Shown here: one piece after another, positions 53,985 to 62,688 of the stretch
How the letters are laid out: each line of letters opens with the position of its first letter
How positions within the stretch are numbered: the stretch's first letter is position 1
Source: [Mycobacterium] fortunisiensis
GTDB lineage: Bacteria > Actinomycetota > Actinomycetes > Mycobacteriales > Mycobacteriaceae
Direction: 5' to 3'
DNA: 64,000 nucleotides
NCBI RefSeq assembly: GCF_019050325.1
Contig: NZ_VOMB01000024.1
Span: 62,001-126,000 of the forward strand
Program-made: the position numbers and the translations under genes
Notes under the pieces: model-generated
What the model was told of the DNA's origin: nothing
The model's input: only the letters and a program-made list of their open reading frames with translations
The model's database searches: none

Positions 53985-54947
53985 CTAACCGGCACCGAGG
54001 ACCCGCTGAATGTCCGGCTTCATCTCGTTCAGCTGCGCGCCCCAGTAGCCCCAGGTGTGGGTGCCGGTGGGTGGGAAGTTGAACACGGCGTTGTTCCCGC
54101 CGGCGGCGACGTACTGGTCGCGGAAGTTGAAATTGCTCTGCAACGCCGTGTTTTCCAGGAACGTTGAGGCGACGTCGTTGCCGCCCAACTCACCCGGGGT
54201 GCCGGAGCCGCAGTACACCCAGATGCGGGTGTGGTTCGCCACGAGCCGGCCCACCTGAACCGTCGGATCGTTGCGCGCCCACGCCGGATCGCCCGGCGGC
54301 CCCCACATGGCGTTGGCCGAGAAGCCACCGGCATCACCCATCGCCAATCCGATCAGCCCGGGCCACGGACCGGCCGACGGGTTCAGGAACGCCGACAACG
54401 AGCCGGCATAGATGAACTGTCGGGGATGGAAGGCCGCGAGGATCAGCGCCGAGCTGCCCGACATCGACAGCCCCACCACCGCGTTGCCCGACGCGGAGAC
54501 GTTTCTGTTGGCCGCCAACCACTGTGGCAACTCACTGGTCAGGAACGTCTCCCACTTGTACGTCCACACCCCGCCGTTGCCGGCCGCGGGCTGATACCAG
54601 TCGGTGTAGAAACTCGACATCCCGCCCACCGGCATCACCACCGACAGCCCGGATTGGTAGAACCACTCGAAGGCAGGCGTCTCGATGTCCCAGCCGTTGG
54701 CATCGTCGCGGGCGCGCAAGCCGTCCAACAGGTAGACGGCATGCGATCCACCGCCTTGGAACTGGACTTTGACGTCGCGGCCCATCGACGCCGACGGCAC
54801 CGACAGCATCTCCACCGGCAAACCCGGCCTCGACCAGGCTCCCGCCGTCGGCGGCGGCCCGAGCAGCCCGACGGCGACCGCCAGAACCAGGGCGGACAAG
54901 ATTGCCGGCCCGCGGGAGAACTTCTGCCAAACATGCGCATCTGTCAT
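53985..54947 (-). CDS. Antigen 85-family mycolyltransferase/esterase
   Basis: A 320-residue secreted alpha/beta hydrolase. After a signal peptide (cleavage near TAGA, about residue 37) the mature start WSRPGLPVEMLSVPSASMG is the antigen 85 signature. The catalytic triad is Ser161 (VVGLSMSGSSA), Glu265 (FLENTA) and His297 (GTHTWGYWG). Antigen 85 proteins transfer mycolates to trehalose monomycolate and arabinogalactan outside the membrane. ATG 54947 is preferred over a start nine codons upstream. It sits 14 bp behind menC, not a usual position for these genes. Which of the fbpA-D paralogues it is cannot be told. Confidence 0.9.
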   Translation of the reverse strand: MTDAHVWQKFSRGPAILSALVLAVAVGLLGPPPTAGAWSRPGLPVEMLSVPSASMGRDVKVQFQGGGSHAVYLLDGLRARDDANGWDIETPAFEWFYQSGLSVVMPVGGMSSFYTDWYQPAAGNGGVWTYKWETFLTSELPQWLAANRNVSASGNAVVGLSMSGSSALILAAFHPRQFIYAGSLSAFLNPSAGPWPGLIGLAMGDAGGFSANAMWGPPGDPAWARNDPTVQVGRLVANHTRIWVYCGSGTPGELGGNDVASTFLENTALQSNFNFRDQYVAAGGNNAVFNFPPTGTHTWGYWGAQLNEMKPDIQRVLGAG

Positions 54948-55040
54948 GTCCGCACCCCACATCCTCGCGCACACGTATGGGGCCGAAAATACTCCGCTCG
55001 GAACGGGAAATACAGAGTGGATTCACACCGTGGCGGCGAT

Positions 55041-56606
55041 TCACACCGTCGCGCGGTCGCGGCCCGCCCAGTACGGCTTGCGCAGTTCCTTCTTGAGGAT
55101 TTTTCCGGTGGGGTTGCGGGGCAACTCGTCGACGATGTCGACCGTCTTGGGACATTTGTACCCAGCCAGCCGCTCCCGGGCGAACGCGATCAGATCACCC
55201 TCGGACACCTGTTCGTCAAGTGTCACAACAGCTTTCACCGATTCACCCCATTTCTCGTCGGGCACACCGATCACCGCGACGTCGACCACCGCGGGGTGTT
55301 CGGCCAGCACCCGCTCCACCTCGATCGAGTAGATGTTCTCCCCGCCGGAAATGATCATGTCCTTGAGCCGATCCTCGACGAAGACGTAACCGCCGTCGTC
55401 GACGCGGCCGATGTCACCGGTACGGAACCAGCCCTCGGGGGTGACCGCCTCCGCCGTGGCTTCCGGACGGTTAAGATAGCCCTTCATCAACTGCGGTGTG
55501 CGGAACCACAATTCGCCCTGCTCGCCAACGCCGGCATCGGCGCCGGTGTCCGGGTCCACCACCCTGACCTCGGCACCGGGCACGACGGTGCCGGCACTCA
55601 TCAACCGCGCTTCACTCGCCCCACGGTGATCCTCGGGCCCCAGCCGGCTGATCGCTCCGCACAGCTCGGTCAACCCGTACACCTGGATAAACTCGGTCTC
55701 CGGCCACGCGGCGAGCGCAGAACGCAAGAGCGGCAACGGCATCGGCGACGCACCATAGGCAAAGGTCTTGAGCGATCCGAACAACTTCACGGCATCCTCG
55801 CCGGCATCGAACACCTTGGCCAGCACGGCGGGCACCAGGAACGTCCGGTTGGCCCCGGCCAGAATTCCGCCGGCCAGTGCCGCGCCGTCGACCTCGCGCG
55901 TCATGTACGTCGGCGCGCCGTGGTGCAACCCCCACTGCATGTAGGACGAGCCACCGACGTGGAACAGCGGCATCGCCACCAGGCTCTTGTCACCGTCGCT
56001 GAGCGTCCAGCCCTCGAAGGCGTTGACGGTGTGCGCGATGACGTTGGAGTGGGTCAGCGCAATGCCTTTGGGCCGGCCGGTGGTCCCCGAGGAGTACATG
56101 ACGATGCACGTGTCATCGGGCCGCACGTCCGCGGAACGGTCCACGGGCGTGGCGCCGGCGATCAACTCCTCGTACTCGTCCGCCGCGCCGCCCTCGGGGG
56201 TGACGGTGACGATGTGCTCGACGGCGGTCAGCCGGTCGGCGATCGCATCGATGCCGCCGCGGAGTTCCTCGCCGACCACGAGAACCCTGGCGCCGCAGTC
56301 GTTGAGCACGTAGTCCAACTCGTCGGCGGCGAGCCGGAAATTGACGATCGCGTTGCCCGCCCCGAGCATGGCCGCCGCGAGCGTCATCTCCACGCAGGCC
56401 GGGTGGTTCTTGTCCACGAAAGCGACCACATCGCCACGCCCGACGCCCCAGCCACGCAAGGCTCCGGCCAACCGACGGATCCGGTCGTACCACTGCGACC
56501 AGGTCCAGGTGCGACCCAGATAGGTGATCGCCTCCTCATCGGGTTTGACCGCCGCCCAGCGGGCCACGCGCTCGTCGAGAAAGTGCGGAACGGGCAAATC
56601 AGACAT
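55041..56606 (-). CDS. Acyl-CoA synthetase / AMP-dependent ligase (FadD family)
   Basis: The 521-residue protein has the AMP-binding motif MYSSGTTGRPKGIAL, YGLTELCG, WFRTGDIGRVD and the C-terminal PTGKILKKELR with the catalytic Lys. It activates a carboxylic acid as its CoA thioester, probably a fatty or sterol-derived acid. It differs clearly from the ligase at 60159-61760. No close named orthologue is recognised. It lies between the antigen 85 gene and the amidohydrolase on the same strand. Confidence 0.92.
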   Translation of the reverse strand: MSDLPVPHFLDERVARWAAVKPDEEAITYLGRTWTWSQWYDRIRRLAGALRGWGVGRGDVVAFVDKNHPACVEMTLAAAMLGAGNAIVNFRLAADELDYVLNDCGARVLVVGEELRGGIDAIADRLTAVEHIVTVTPEGGAADEYEELIAGATPVDRSADVRPDDTCIVMYSSGTTGRPKGIALTHSNVIAHTVNAFEGWTLSDGDKSLVAMPLFHVGGSSYMQWGLHHGAPTYMTREVDGAALAGGILAGANRTFLVPAVLAKVFDAGEDAVKLFGSLKTFAYGASPMPLPLLRSALAAWPETEFIQVYGLTELCGAISRLGPEDHRGASEARLMSAGTVVPGAEVRVVDPDTGADAGVGEQGELWFRTPQLMKGYLNRPEATAEAVTPEGWFRTGDIGRVDDGGYVFVEDRLKDMIISGGENIYSIEVERVLAEHPAVVDVAVIGVPDEKWGESVKAVVTLDEQVSEGDLIAFARERLAGYKCPKTVDIVDELPRNPTGKILKKELRKPYWAGRDRATV

Positions 56607-56636
56607 GCCCCAGAGCGTGCCACGGCGTGTGGGCCG

Positions 56637-58256
56637 TCAACCGGGTTTCGGGTGAACCTGCTCGCCGGCCAGGAACGTGGCCTGAACCTCCAGGTCGGCG
56701 ATGCGCTGCGGGTCGGTCGTGCGCGGGTCGGCGGACACGATGACCAGGTCGGCGTACTTGCCGACCTCCAGCGAGCCGATCACGTCGTCGGCGAACAACT
56801 GCCAGGCCGCGTCGATGGTCTGCGCCCGGATCCCCTGCTCGACGGTGAGCCGTTCCTCCGGACCCAGCACGCGCCCGCTCGGCGCGGTCCGCGTGACGGC
56901 CACGCTGATGTTGCGCAGCGGTTCCTCCGGGGTGACCGGCGGATCGTTGTGCAGGGAGATCCGCATGCCGGTCGCCACGGCCGAGCCCGCGGGCATCCAC
57001 CGTCCACCGTGCTCGGGGCCGAACAGGCCGTCGACGAGCACGTCGCCCCAGTAGTGCAGATGGTCGACGAACAGGCTGCAGGTGACGCCGAGGGAATGCG
57101 CACGCCGCAGCTGTTCGGGCGTGATGGCGCCGACGTGTTCCAGCCGCAGCCGGTGATCTTTTCGTGGCCAGCGCCCCAGTGCTTCCTGGTAGACGTCGAG
57201 GATGGTGTCCACCCCGGCGTCGCCGTGTACGTGGCAGGCCAGCTGCCAGCCCTGCGGGAAGAACGTGCCGACGATCTCGGCGAGCTGTTCTCTCGTGTAG
57301 TTGGCGTGCCCGCAGGAGCCGGGCACCACCCCGATCGTGCGGGTGGCGTCGGTGTCCAGGTACGGGAACGTCAGGTCGATGTTGCCGACCCAGGGTGACC
57401 CGTCGACCCAGATCTTGATGCCGACCTGGCGCACCATGTCGTCGCCCTCGAATGGGCCGGCATCGGTGTGCAGCGCGGCAGTCGACATCTCGTAGGTGCG
57501 CAATCGCACCGTCAGCTGGTCGTGCAGTTGCGCCAGCAGCGGCCGGAACATCGGGTCGAACGCCATTTCCGAGCACGTGGTCAGCCCCGCGCGGTTCAGC
57601 CGCGCGCATTCGGCGGCCAGCATCTCCGGATAGTCACTGGCCGAGATGGCGTCGCCGAGCAGCGGGAACACCGCTCCGGTCTCCTCGGCGGTGCCGTCGA
57701 GCTCACCGTCGGCAGCGCGTCCGTACTTGGCCCCCTTGGGATCCGGGGTGTCTCGGGTGAGACCGGCCCGGCGGGCCGCCGCACTGTTGAAGAAGGCCTT
57801 GTGGCCCGAGTTGTGAACGATCACCAACGGTGTCTCGGGCGCGAGGCCGTCCAGCCAGGCCAACGTTGGCTCGGGTAAACCATTCTGCAGCAACGGATCC
57901 CAGCCGTTGAGAAATGCACCGTCGGCCCCACGCTTGGCCACCTCATCGCGGATCGCGGCGAGCACCGCATCGGCTTTCGCCAAGGTGACCGGCCGGATAT
58001 CGACGATACGGCCGGACAACGCCACCGCCTCCATCAACGGATGGCCATGCGCTTCAACGAAACCCGGCATGATGCAGCCGTCGACCTCGCGAACGTCGGT
58101 GTGCTCCCCCACCCAGCCGGCCACCTCGGCCCGGTTCCCGACCGCGACGATCCGGCCCTCGCGCACCGCCAGCGCCTCCGCGGTGGGTTGACCGGCGTCT
58201 ACGGTCAGGATGGTTCCGCAGAGGACGAGATCAGCTGGCGCAACAGGGCTCGGCAT
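56637..58256 (-). CDS. Amidohydrolase, YtcJ-like (Rv0552-type)
   Basis: A 539-residue metal-dependent amidohydrolase of the YtcJ/DUF-type with N-terminal composite sandwich domain and an alpha/beta barrel. The metal site shows in PGFVEAHGHPL and CHVHGDAGVD; LRLEHVGAI comes later. In M. tuberculosis Rv0552, a similar gene, is next to menC. ATG 58256. Substrate unknown. The neighbouring gene at 58267 ends 10 bp before it, so they may be cotranscribed. Confidence 0.88.
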   Translation of the reverse strand: MPSPVAPADLVLCGTILTVDAGQPTAEALAVREGRIVAVGNRAEVAGWVGEHTDVREVDGCIMPGFVEAHGHPLMEAVALSGRIVDIRPVTLAKADAVLAAIRDEVAKRGADGAFLNGWDPLLQNGLPEPTLAWLDGLAPETPLVIVHNSGHKAFFNSAAARRAGLTRDTPDPKGAKYGRAADGELDGTAEETGAVFPLLGDAISASDYPEMLAAECARLNRAGLTTCSEMAFDPMFRPLLAQLHDQLTVRLRTYEMSTAALHTDAGPFEGDDMVRQVGIKIWVDGSPWVGNIDLTFPYLDTDATRTIGVVPGSCGHANYTREQLAEIVGTFFPQGWQLACHVHGDAGVDTILDVYQEALGRWPRKDHRLRLEHVGAITPEQLRRAHSLGVTCSLFVDHLHYWGDVLVDGLFGPEHGGRWMPAGSAVATGMRISLHNDPPVTPEEPLRNISVAVTRTAPSGRVLGPEERLTVEQGIRAQTIDAAWQLFADDVIGSLEVGKYADLVIVSADPRTTDPQRIADLEVQATFLAGEQVHPKPG

Positions 58257-58266
58257 GTACGCGATG

Positions 58267-59433
58267 CTATGGGGCGGTGACGTTTGCCCGGGTGCGTCCC
58301 CAGAAATCGGTGTCGCCGATCTGGGTCATCGTGGTCCGACCGTCGGGATGCACGACGATCAGGCGGTCGTTGTCCAGCCCACGACCGCGATCGGCGCCGA
58401 TCACCAGGATCGACCCGTCCGGGGTCGCGGTGGCACGCACGTAGCCGTCGAGGTTGTCGATCACCGCGCGGGTGTCACCGGTCTCGATGTCGAACAGCCG
58501 CAACTCCTCGATGCCCGGACGATCGACCGGCTCCCCTTTCACCAGCACCACACCGTGGTCGATGCCGAGCGGGACCGCCGACGAATGATGGTGGTTGAAC
58601 ATGCCGATGCCCTCCTTGAGTTGCTCGGGCGTGGCCAACGCGGCCGGGGTACGCACTACCTCGTACACGAGTTCCCGATTCGTGAGCCCGTCGAGCCGGG
58701 CGAGCATCCTGCCGCCGCGCATCAGTTGCGGATCCGGCGACTGGTACGGCTTGGGCACCGAGATCAGGTCCCCGCCGGGCAGCACCATACCGCGGGGCAT
58801 CGCGGCCGGGTCGACGTTGATGGTGCCGAAGTCCGCGTCGCGCGTCGGCGCGGAGTCTCCGATCAGGGTGGTACGCCACGCGTCGGCGACGTCGTCGGTT
58901 ACCGCCGCGATTTCCGTCGTCCCCAACGGCACTGCCTCGACCTCACCGGAATCGGTCAGGGCGACAACGGCATCGATCCGCGGATCGACGTTGTAGCCGC
59001 TGAACGACTGGACGAAATCGTCGCCGAGGCTGTCGTCGACGACGGTGCCGTCCTCGACCTTCAGGACGGACAACCCCTTGTCGCTCGCGACATATGCCAG
59101 GCCGTCGGCCACCGCGAGCACGCCGCGCTCCCAACCCTCCTTGTCATGCAGCTGGGTGTCCCACAACAGTTCGCCGCTGTCCAGCGAAATCGCGGCCACC
59201 CGTTCCTGCCAGTGGTCATGGGAACCGAACGGCGGGCCCACCGTCCCGCCGGACCGACCGTAGGCCACCACGACGGCGTCCTGGTCCTGCACCGTCGCGT
59301 AACCGACGACCGGCCCGGCGCTGACCATGGGGCGGTTCGTCAAGCGGGTGCTCACGAACATCCCGCCCATCGACACGAACACCACCACCAGCGCACCGGT
59401 GACCTGCCACAGCGGCGCCTTCCTGTTGATCAT
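58267..59433 (-). CDS. Membrane-anchored protein with beta-propeller-like repeats (PA2928-like)
   Basis: The 388-residue protein has one N-terminal helix (about 9-30) and an extracytoplasmic region with repeated GELLWDTQL-, GLAYVAS- and GVVLVKGEPV-type segments characteristic of PQQ/WD-like propellers. It resembles proteins annotated as PA2928 family. No enzyme motif is seen. It is likely a lipid- or cell-wall-associated scaffold, but that is inference. It precedes the amidohydrolase on the same strand by 10 bp. Confidence 0.65.
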   Translation of the reverse strand: MINRKAPLWQVTGALVVVFVSMGGMFVSTRLTNRPMVSAGPVVGYATVQDQDAVVVAYGRSGGTVGPPFGSHDHWQERVAAISLDSGELLWDTQLHDKEGWERGVLAVADGLAYVASDKGLSVLKVEDGTVVDDSLGDDFVQSFSGYNVDPRIDAVVALTDSGEVEAVPLGTTEIAAVTDDVADAWRTTLIGDSAPTRDADFGTINVDPAAMPRGMVLPGGDLISVPKPYQSPDPQLMRGGRMLARLDGLTNRELVYEVVRTPAALATPEQLKEGIGMFNHHHSSAVPLGIDHGVVLVKGEPVDRPGIEELRLFDIETGDTRAVIDNLDGYVRATATPDGSILVIGADRGRGLDNDRLIVVHPDGRTTMTQIGDTDFWGRTRANVTAP

Positions 59434-59555
59434 GAATCAACTTCTATCGGCGGTGTTTAAGAACCGGTTGGCCGGCCGATTCGAAAAACTTCAAGAAGTT
59501 CGACGCGGCATGTCGATTTCCCGGGGGTGTTGTTCGACGTAGTAACGAGGGCACG

Positions 59556-59963
59556 ATGGGCGAGCAGGACATCGACTTCGACGAGATCATCGCGTCGATG
59601 GGCCGCTACAACGAAGAGCTCATCAAGGCCGGCGTGCTGCTGGCCGGCGAGGGACTGACCGATCCCGAAGAAGGTTTCGTCGTCGATTTCAATGCCGATC
59701 CCCCGGTAGTGACCGACGGGCCGTACACCGAGGCCAAGGAGCTGTTCAACGGGTTCTGGATCCTCGACGTGTCCTCAAAGGAAGAGGCCAAACAGTGGGC
59801 GCGGAAATGCCCGCTGGGCTGCGGGGTGAAGCTGGAGGTCCGCCGGGTCAGCGAGACCGAGGAGTTCCCGCAGGACAACGAGTGGATTCAGAAGGAGATC
59901 CAGTGGAAGGCCGAGCTGGCCGAAAAGGTGGCGAAGGTCGCCCGCGCGGCCGCCAATCGCTGA
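59556..59963 (+). CDS. YciI-family protein (dimeric alpha-beta barrel), possibly shortened at the N-terminus
   Basis: The 135-residue protein has the family core DGPYTEAKELFNGFWILDV and VKLEVRRVSETEEFPQ. Family members normally begin with a beta strand such as MKYMLLI about 15 residues before the IDFDEIIASMGRYNEEL segment; here the first start (ATG 59556) lies just before that segment and no upstream in-frame start encodes the strand. It may be a true short form, or have lost its front. Function unknown. Confidence 0.68.
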   Translation: MGEQDIDFDEIIASMGRYNEELIKAGVLLAGEGLTDPEEGFVVDFNADPPVVTDGPYTEAKELFNGFWILDVSSKEEAKQWARKCPLGCGVKLEVRRVSETEEFPQDNEWIQKEIQWKAELAEKVAKVARAAANR

Positions 59964-60133
59964 TCGGAGCACCAGTCCCCGGCGGTCCCTAACCCGCCGG
60001 GGACTGGCTCCCGCCCCCACAATTGCGACTTTAAGCAGCTCCACCAGCACGAACACGAGTAGAGCGCTACCTGCATTTCGGGCCGGCGCCAGATCGCGTT
60101 ACAACGGGATCAGGGATCCGCTCCCACAATTTC

Positions 60134-60147
60134 TGGAACACGTTCTA
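60134..60147. promoter_or_regulatory. KstR-type operator overlapping the fadD8 promoter
   Basis: TGGAACACGTTCTA fits the KstR consensus TNNAACNNGTTNNA exactly and is nearly palindromic. It lies 12 bp before the fadD8 ATG, and TAATCT (60146-60151), a possible -10 element, overlaps its end, so repressor binding would block transcription. KstR represses sterol-catabolism genes in mycobacteria. Confidence 0.6.
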
Positions 60148-60158
60148 ATCTGTTGGGT

Positions 60159-61760
60159 ATGAGTGATGCGTTACTGCACCATCCCATCCATTCCGGACAC
60201 CTCACCGTCGGTGCGCTCAAGCGCAACAAAGACAAGCCCGTGCTGTTCCTCGGCGACACCACCCTGACCGGTGGCGAGCTCGCGGAACGCATCAGCCAGT
60301 ACATTCAGGCTTTCGAGGCGCTCGGCGCGGGCGCCGGAGAAGGTGTCGGCCTGCTGTCGCTGAACCGGCCCGAAGTGCTGATGATCATCGGCGCCGGCCA
60401 GACCCAGGGCTACCGCCGCACCGCACTACACCCTCTCGGTTCGCTGGACGACCACGCCTACGTGCTGACCGACGCCGAGGTGACGACGCTGATCATCGAT
60501 CCCACCCCGGCGTTCGTGGAACGAGCCCTGGGGCTGCTGGAGAAGGTGCCGACGCTGCGCCAGGTGCTGACCATCGGCCCGGTGCCCTCCGCGCTGGAAG
60601 GCGTCGGCGTCGACCTGGTGGCCGAGGCCGCCAAGTACCCGCCCGTCCCGTTGACCGCTGCCGATCTGGACCCCGACCACATCGGCGGACTGACCTACAC
60701 CGGCGGCACCACCGGCAAGCCCAAAGGCGTGATGGGCACCGTGCGCTCGATCACCACCATGACCACGATCCAGCTCGCCGAGTGGGAATGGCCGGAGAAC
60801 CCGCGCTTTTTGATGTGCACCCCGCTGTCGCATGCCGGTGCGGCGTTCTTCGTGCCGACCATCGTCAAGGGTGGCGAGATGATCGTGCTGCCCAAGTTCG
60901 ACCCGGCCGAGGTGCTGCGGGTCATCGAGGAGCGTCGCATCACCGCGACCATGCTGGTGCCGTCGATGATCTATGCCCTGATGGACCACCCCGACTCCCA
61001 CACCCGCGACCTGTCGTCACTGGAAACCGTGTACTACGGCGCCTCGGCGATGAACCCGGTGCGGCTGGCCGAGGCGCTGCGGCGGTTCGGGCCGATCTTC
61101 GCGCAGTACTACGGCCAGTCCGAGGCCCCGATGGTGATCTCCTACCTGGGCAAGAAGGACCACGACGAGAAGCGGCTCACCTCCTGCGGCCGGCCCACGC
61201 TGTTCGCCCGGACCGCACTGTTGGACGCCTCCGGTCAGCCGGTGCCTCAGGGCGAGGTCGGTGAGATCTGCGTGTCCGGACCGCTGCTGGCCGGCGGCTA
61301 CTGGAAGCTGCCCGACGCCACCGCCGACACGTTCAAAGACGGCTGGCTGCACACCGGCGACATGGCCCGCGAGGACGAGGACGGCTACTGGTTCATCGTC
61401 GACCGGGTCAAGGACATGATCGTCACCGGCGGGTTCAACGTCTTCCCCCGCGAGGTGGAAGACGTTGTGGCCGAACATCCTTCGGTGGCCCAGGTGTGCG
61501 TGATCGGTACCCCGGACGAAAAGTGGGGCGAGGCCGTCACCGCGGTGATCGTGCTGCGCCCCGACGCCGCATCCGACGACGCGGCCGTGGCGACGGTGAC
61601 CGCCGAGATCCAGGCCGCGGTCAAGGACCGCAAGGGCTCGGTGCAATCCCCCAAGCAAGTGATCGTGGTGGATTCGGTGCCGACGACCGCGCTGGGCAAG
61701 CCCGACAAGAAGGCCGTGCGGGCCCAGTTCTGGGAGGGCGCCGCCCGCGCTGTGGGCTGA
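60159..61760 (+). CDS. fadD8: Acyl-CoA synthetase FadD8
   Basis: A 533-residue AMP-forming ligase with TYTGGTTGKPKGVMG, YYGQSEAPMVISYLG and a C-terminal TTALGKPDKKAVRAQ. It is strongly like M. tuberculosis FadD8 (GHLTVGALKR and RPEVLMIIGAGQ at the front), which is near menB there as well. ATG 60159 (MSDALLHHP) is the family start; the TTG two codons upstream is not needed. It activates a fatty or sterol-side-chain acid. The KstR-like site upstream suggests sterol or cholesterol-linked control. Confidence 0.9.
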   Translation: MSDALLHHPIHSGHLTVGALKRNKDKPVLFLGDTTLTGGELAERISQYIQAFEALGAGAGEGVGLLSLNRPEVLMIIGAGQTQGYRRTALHPLGSLDDHAYVLTDAEVTTLIIDPTPAFVERALGLLEKVPTLRQVLTIGPVPSALEGVGVDLVAEAAKYPPVPLTAADLDPDHIGGLTYTGGTTGKPKGVMGTVRSITTMTTIQLAEWEWPENPRFLMCTPLSHAGAAFFVPTIVKGGEMIVLPKFDPAEVLRVIEERRITATMLVPSMIYALMDHPDSHTRDLSSLETVYYGASAMNPVRLAEALRRFGPIFAQYYGQSEAPMVISYLGKKDHDEKRLTSCGRPTLFARTALLDASGQPVPQGEVGEICVSGPLLAGGYWKLPDATADTFKDGWLHTGDMAREDEDGYWFIVDRVKDMIVTGGFNVFPREVEDVVAEHPSVAQVCVIGTPDEKWGEAVTAVIVLRPDAASDDAAVATVTAEIQAAVKDRKGSVQSPKQVIVVDSVPTTALGKPDKKAVRAQFWEGAARAVG

Positions 61761-61771
61761 GTTTTCTCCCG

Positions 61772-61829
61772 CGAGCAGACCCGGAGGTACCCGATCGCAG
61801 TCGATTTCGGGTACTTCCGCGTCTGTTCG
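61772..61829. terminator. Imperfect 23-bp inverted repeat, likely fadD8 terminator
   Basis: Arms 61772-61794 and 61807-61829 pair over 23 bases with three mismatches, some of which are G-U pairs in RNA; the loop is 12 nt. It fills the gap between fadD8 and the next gene. Confidence 0.55.
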
Positions 61830-61843
61830 GCAGAATGGGTGAC

Positions 61844-62293
61844 ATGGCTGACGACCGCATCCGGCCCCCGTGGTGGCTGAAGTACGTCAACAAGGTGATG
61901 ATCGGGCTGAACAAGCTCGGGGTCGGCGGCGACAAGGGGCCCGTGGTGCTGACCGTGCCCGGCCGCAAGACCGGTAAACCCCGGTCGACACCGGTCACCC
62001 CGATGACAGTCGACGGTCGGCGCTACATCGTCGCGGGCCTGCCGGGCGGCGACTGGGCGGCCAACGCCCGGGCCGCCGGCGAGGCCACCGTGCACCAGGG
62101 CCGTCGTGACCAGCGGGTGCGCCTGGTGGAGATCCCCGCCGAACAGGCCCGCCCGTTGCTACGGCAGTTCCCCATCCTGGTTCCGACCGGCGTCGGCTTC
62201 ATGCGCAACGCCGGCCTGGTGACCGGGCCCAACCCCGACGAGTTCGAGGCCCTGGCCGGGCGCTGCCCGGTGTTTCGACTGGACCCGGTCTAG
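61844..62293 (+). CDS. Deazaflavin (F420)-dependent nitroreductase-family protein
   Basis: A 149-residue split-barrel protein of the DDN/FDOR-A type (DUF385). Features are RPPWWLKYVNKVMIG, the LTVPGRKTGKPRSTPV strand and IVAGLPGGDWAANARA, all typical of F420H2-dependent quinone and nitroreductases of mycobacteria; these reduce menaquinone and other quinones. The start is ATG 61844 (MADDRIRPP); an in-frame ATG at 61835 is also possible. Length and pattern are good; the substrate is not known. Confidence 0.82.
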   Translation: MADDRIRPPWWLKYVNKVMIGLNKLGVGGDKGPVVLTVPGRKTGKPRSTPVTPMTVDGRRYIVAGLPGGDWAANARAAGEATVHQGRRDQRVRLVEIPAEQARPLLRQFPILVPTGVGFMRNAGLVTGPNPDEFEALAGRCPVFRLDPV

Positions 62294-62299
62294 CCGCAC

Positions 62300-62578
62300 T
62301 CAGCTCAGGTGCGGGGCCTCCTTGATCTTGGAGTCCTCCTTGCCGACCGTCTGACAGAAGGTCTGCACCGCCAACCGGGTGCCGGTGATCTCCAACTGCG
62401 CGGGGTCGGCGCCCTTCTCATCCTTGAGCATCTTGGACACCGCTTCGTTCTGCGTCTTCTCGTCCTGCCCGATGAAGTCCTTGCACTTGGTGTCACCCCC
62501 GGTCACCGCGGGCGAGCATCCGGCGAGCACCACGCCCGCGACCAAACCCGCCATCAACACACTCGCTGAGCGCTTCAT
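62300..62578 (-). CDS. Small lipoprotein, HdeA-like
   Basis: A 92-residue lipoprotein with a clear lipobox (VVLAGC, Cys about 21). The mature part has two Cys spaced as in HdeA-type domains (TKCKDFIGQDEK and VQTFCQTVGKED), with KMLKDEKG between, so it may be a small helical acid-stress chaperone or related unit. It stands alone between the nitroreductase and menB. Family assignment is tentative. Confidence 0.7.
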   Translation of the reverse strand: MKRSASVLMAGLVAGVVLAGCSPAVTGGDTKCKDFIGQDEKTQNEAVSKMLKDEKGADPAQLEITGTRLAVQTFCQTVGKEDSKIKEAPHLS

Positions 62579-62688
62579 CGTGGCCCTCTCTCGTCTGGTG
62601 GTGCGCGGTACGCACCATCGCGCCGGGATTCGTACCCCGCGACGGTACCTGTGAAACCTCTGGGCACCGCCGCTCTACAGTCGAGCAC

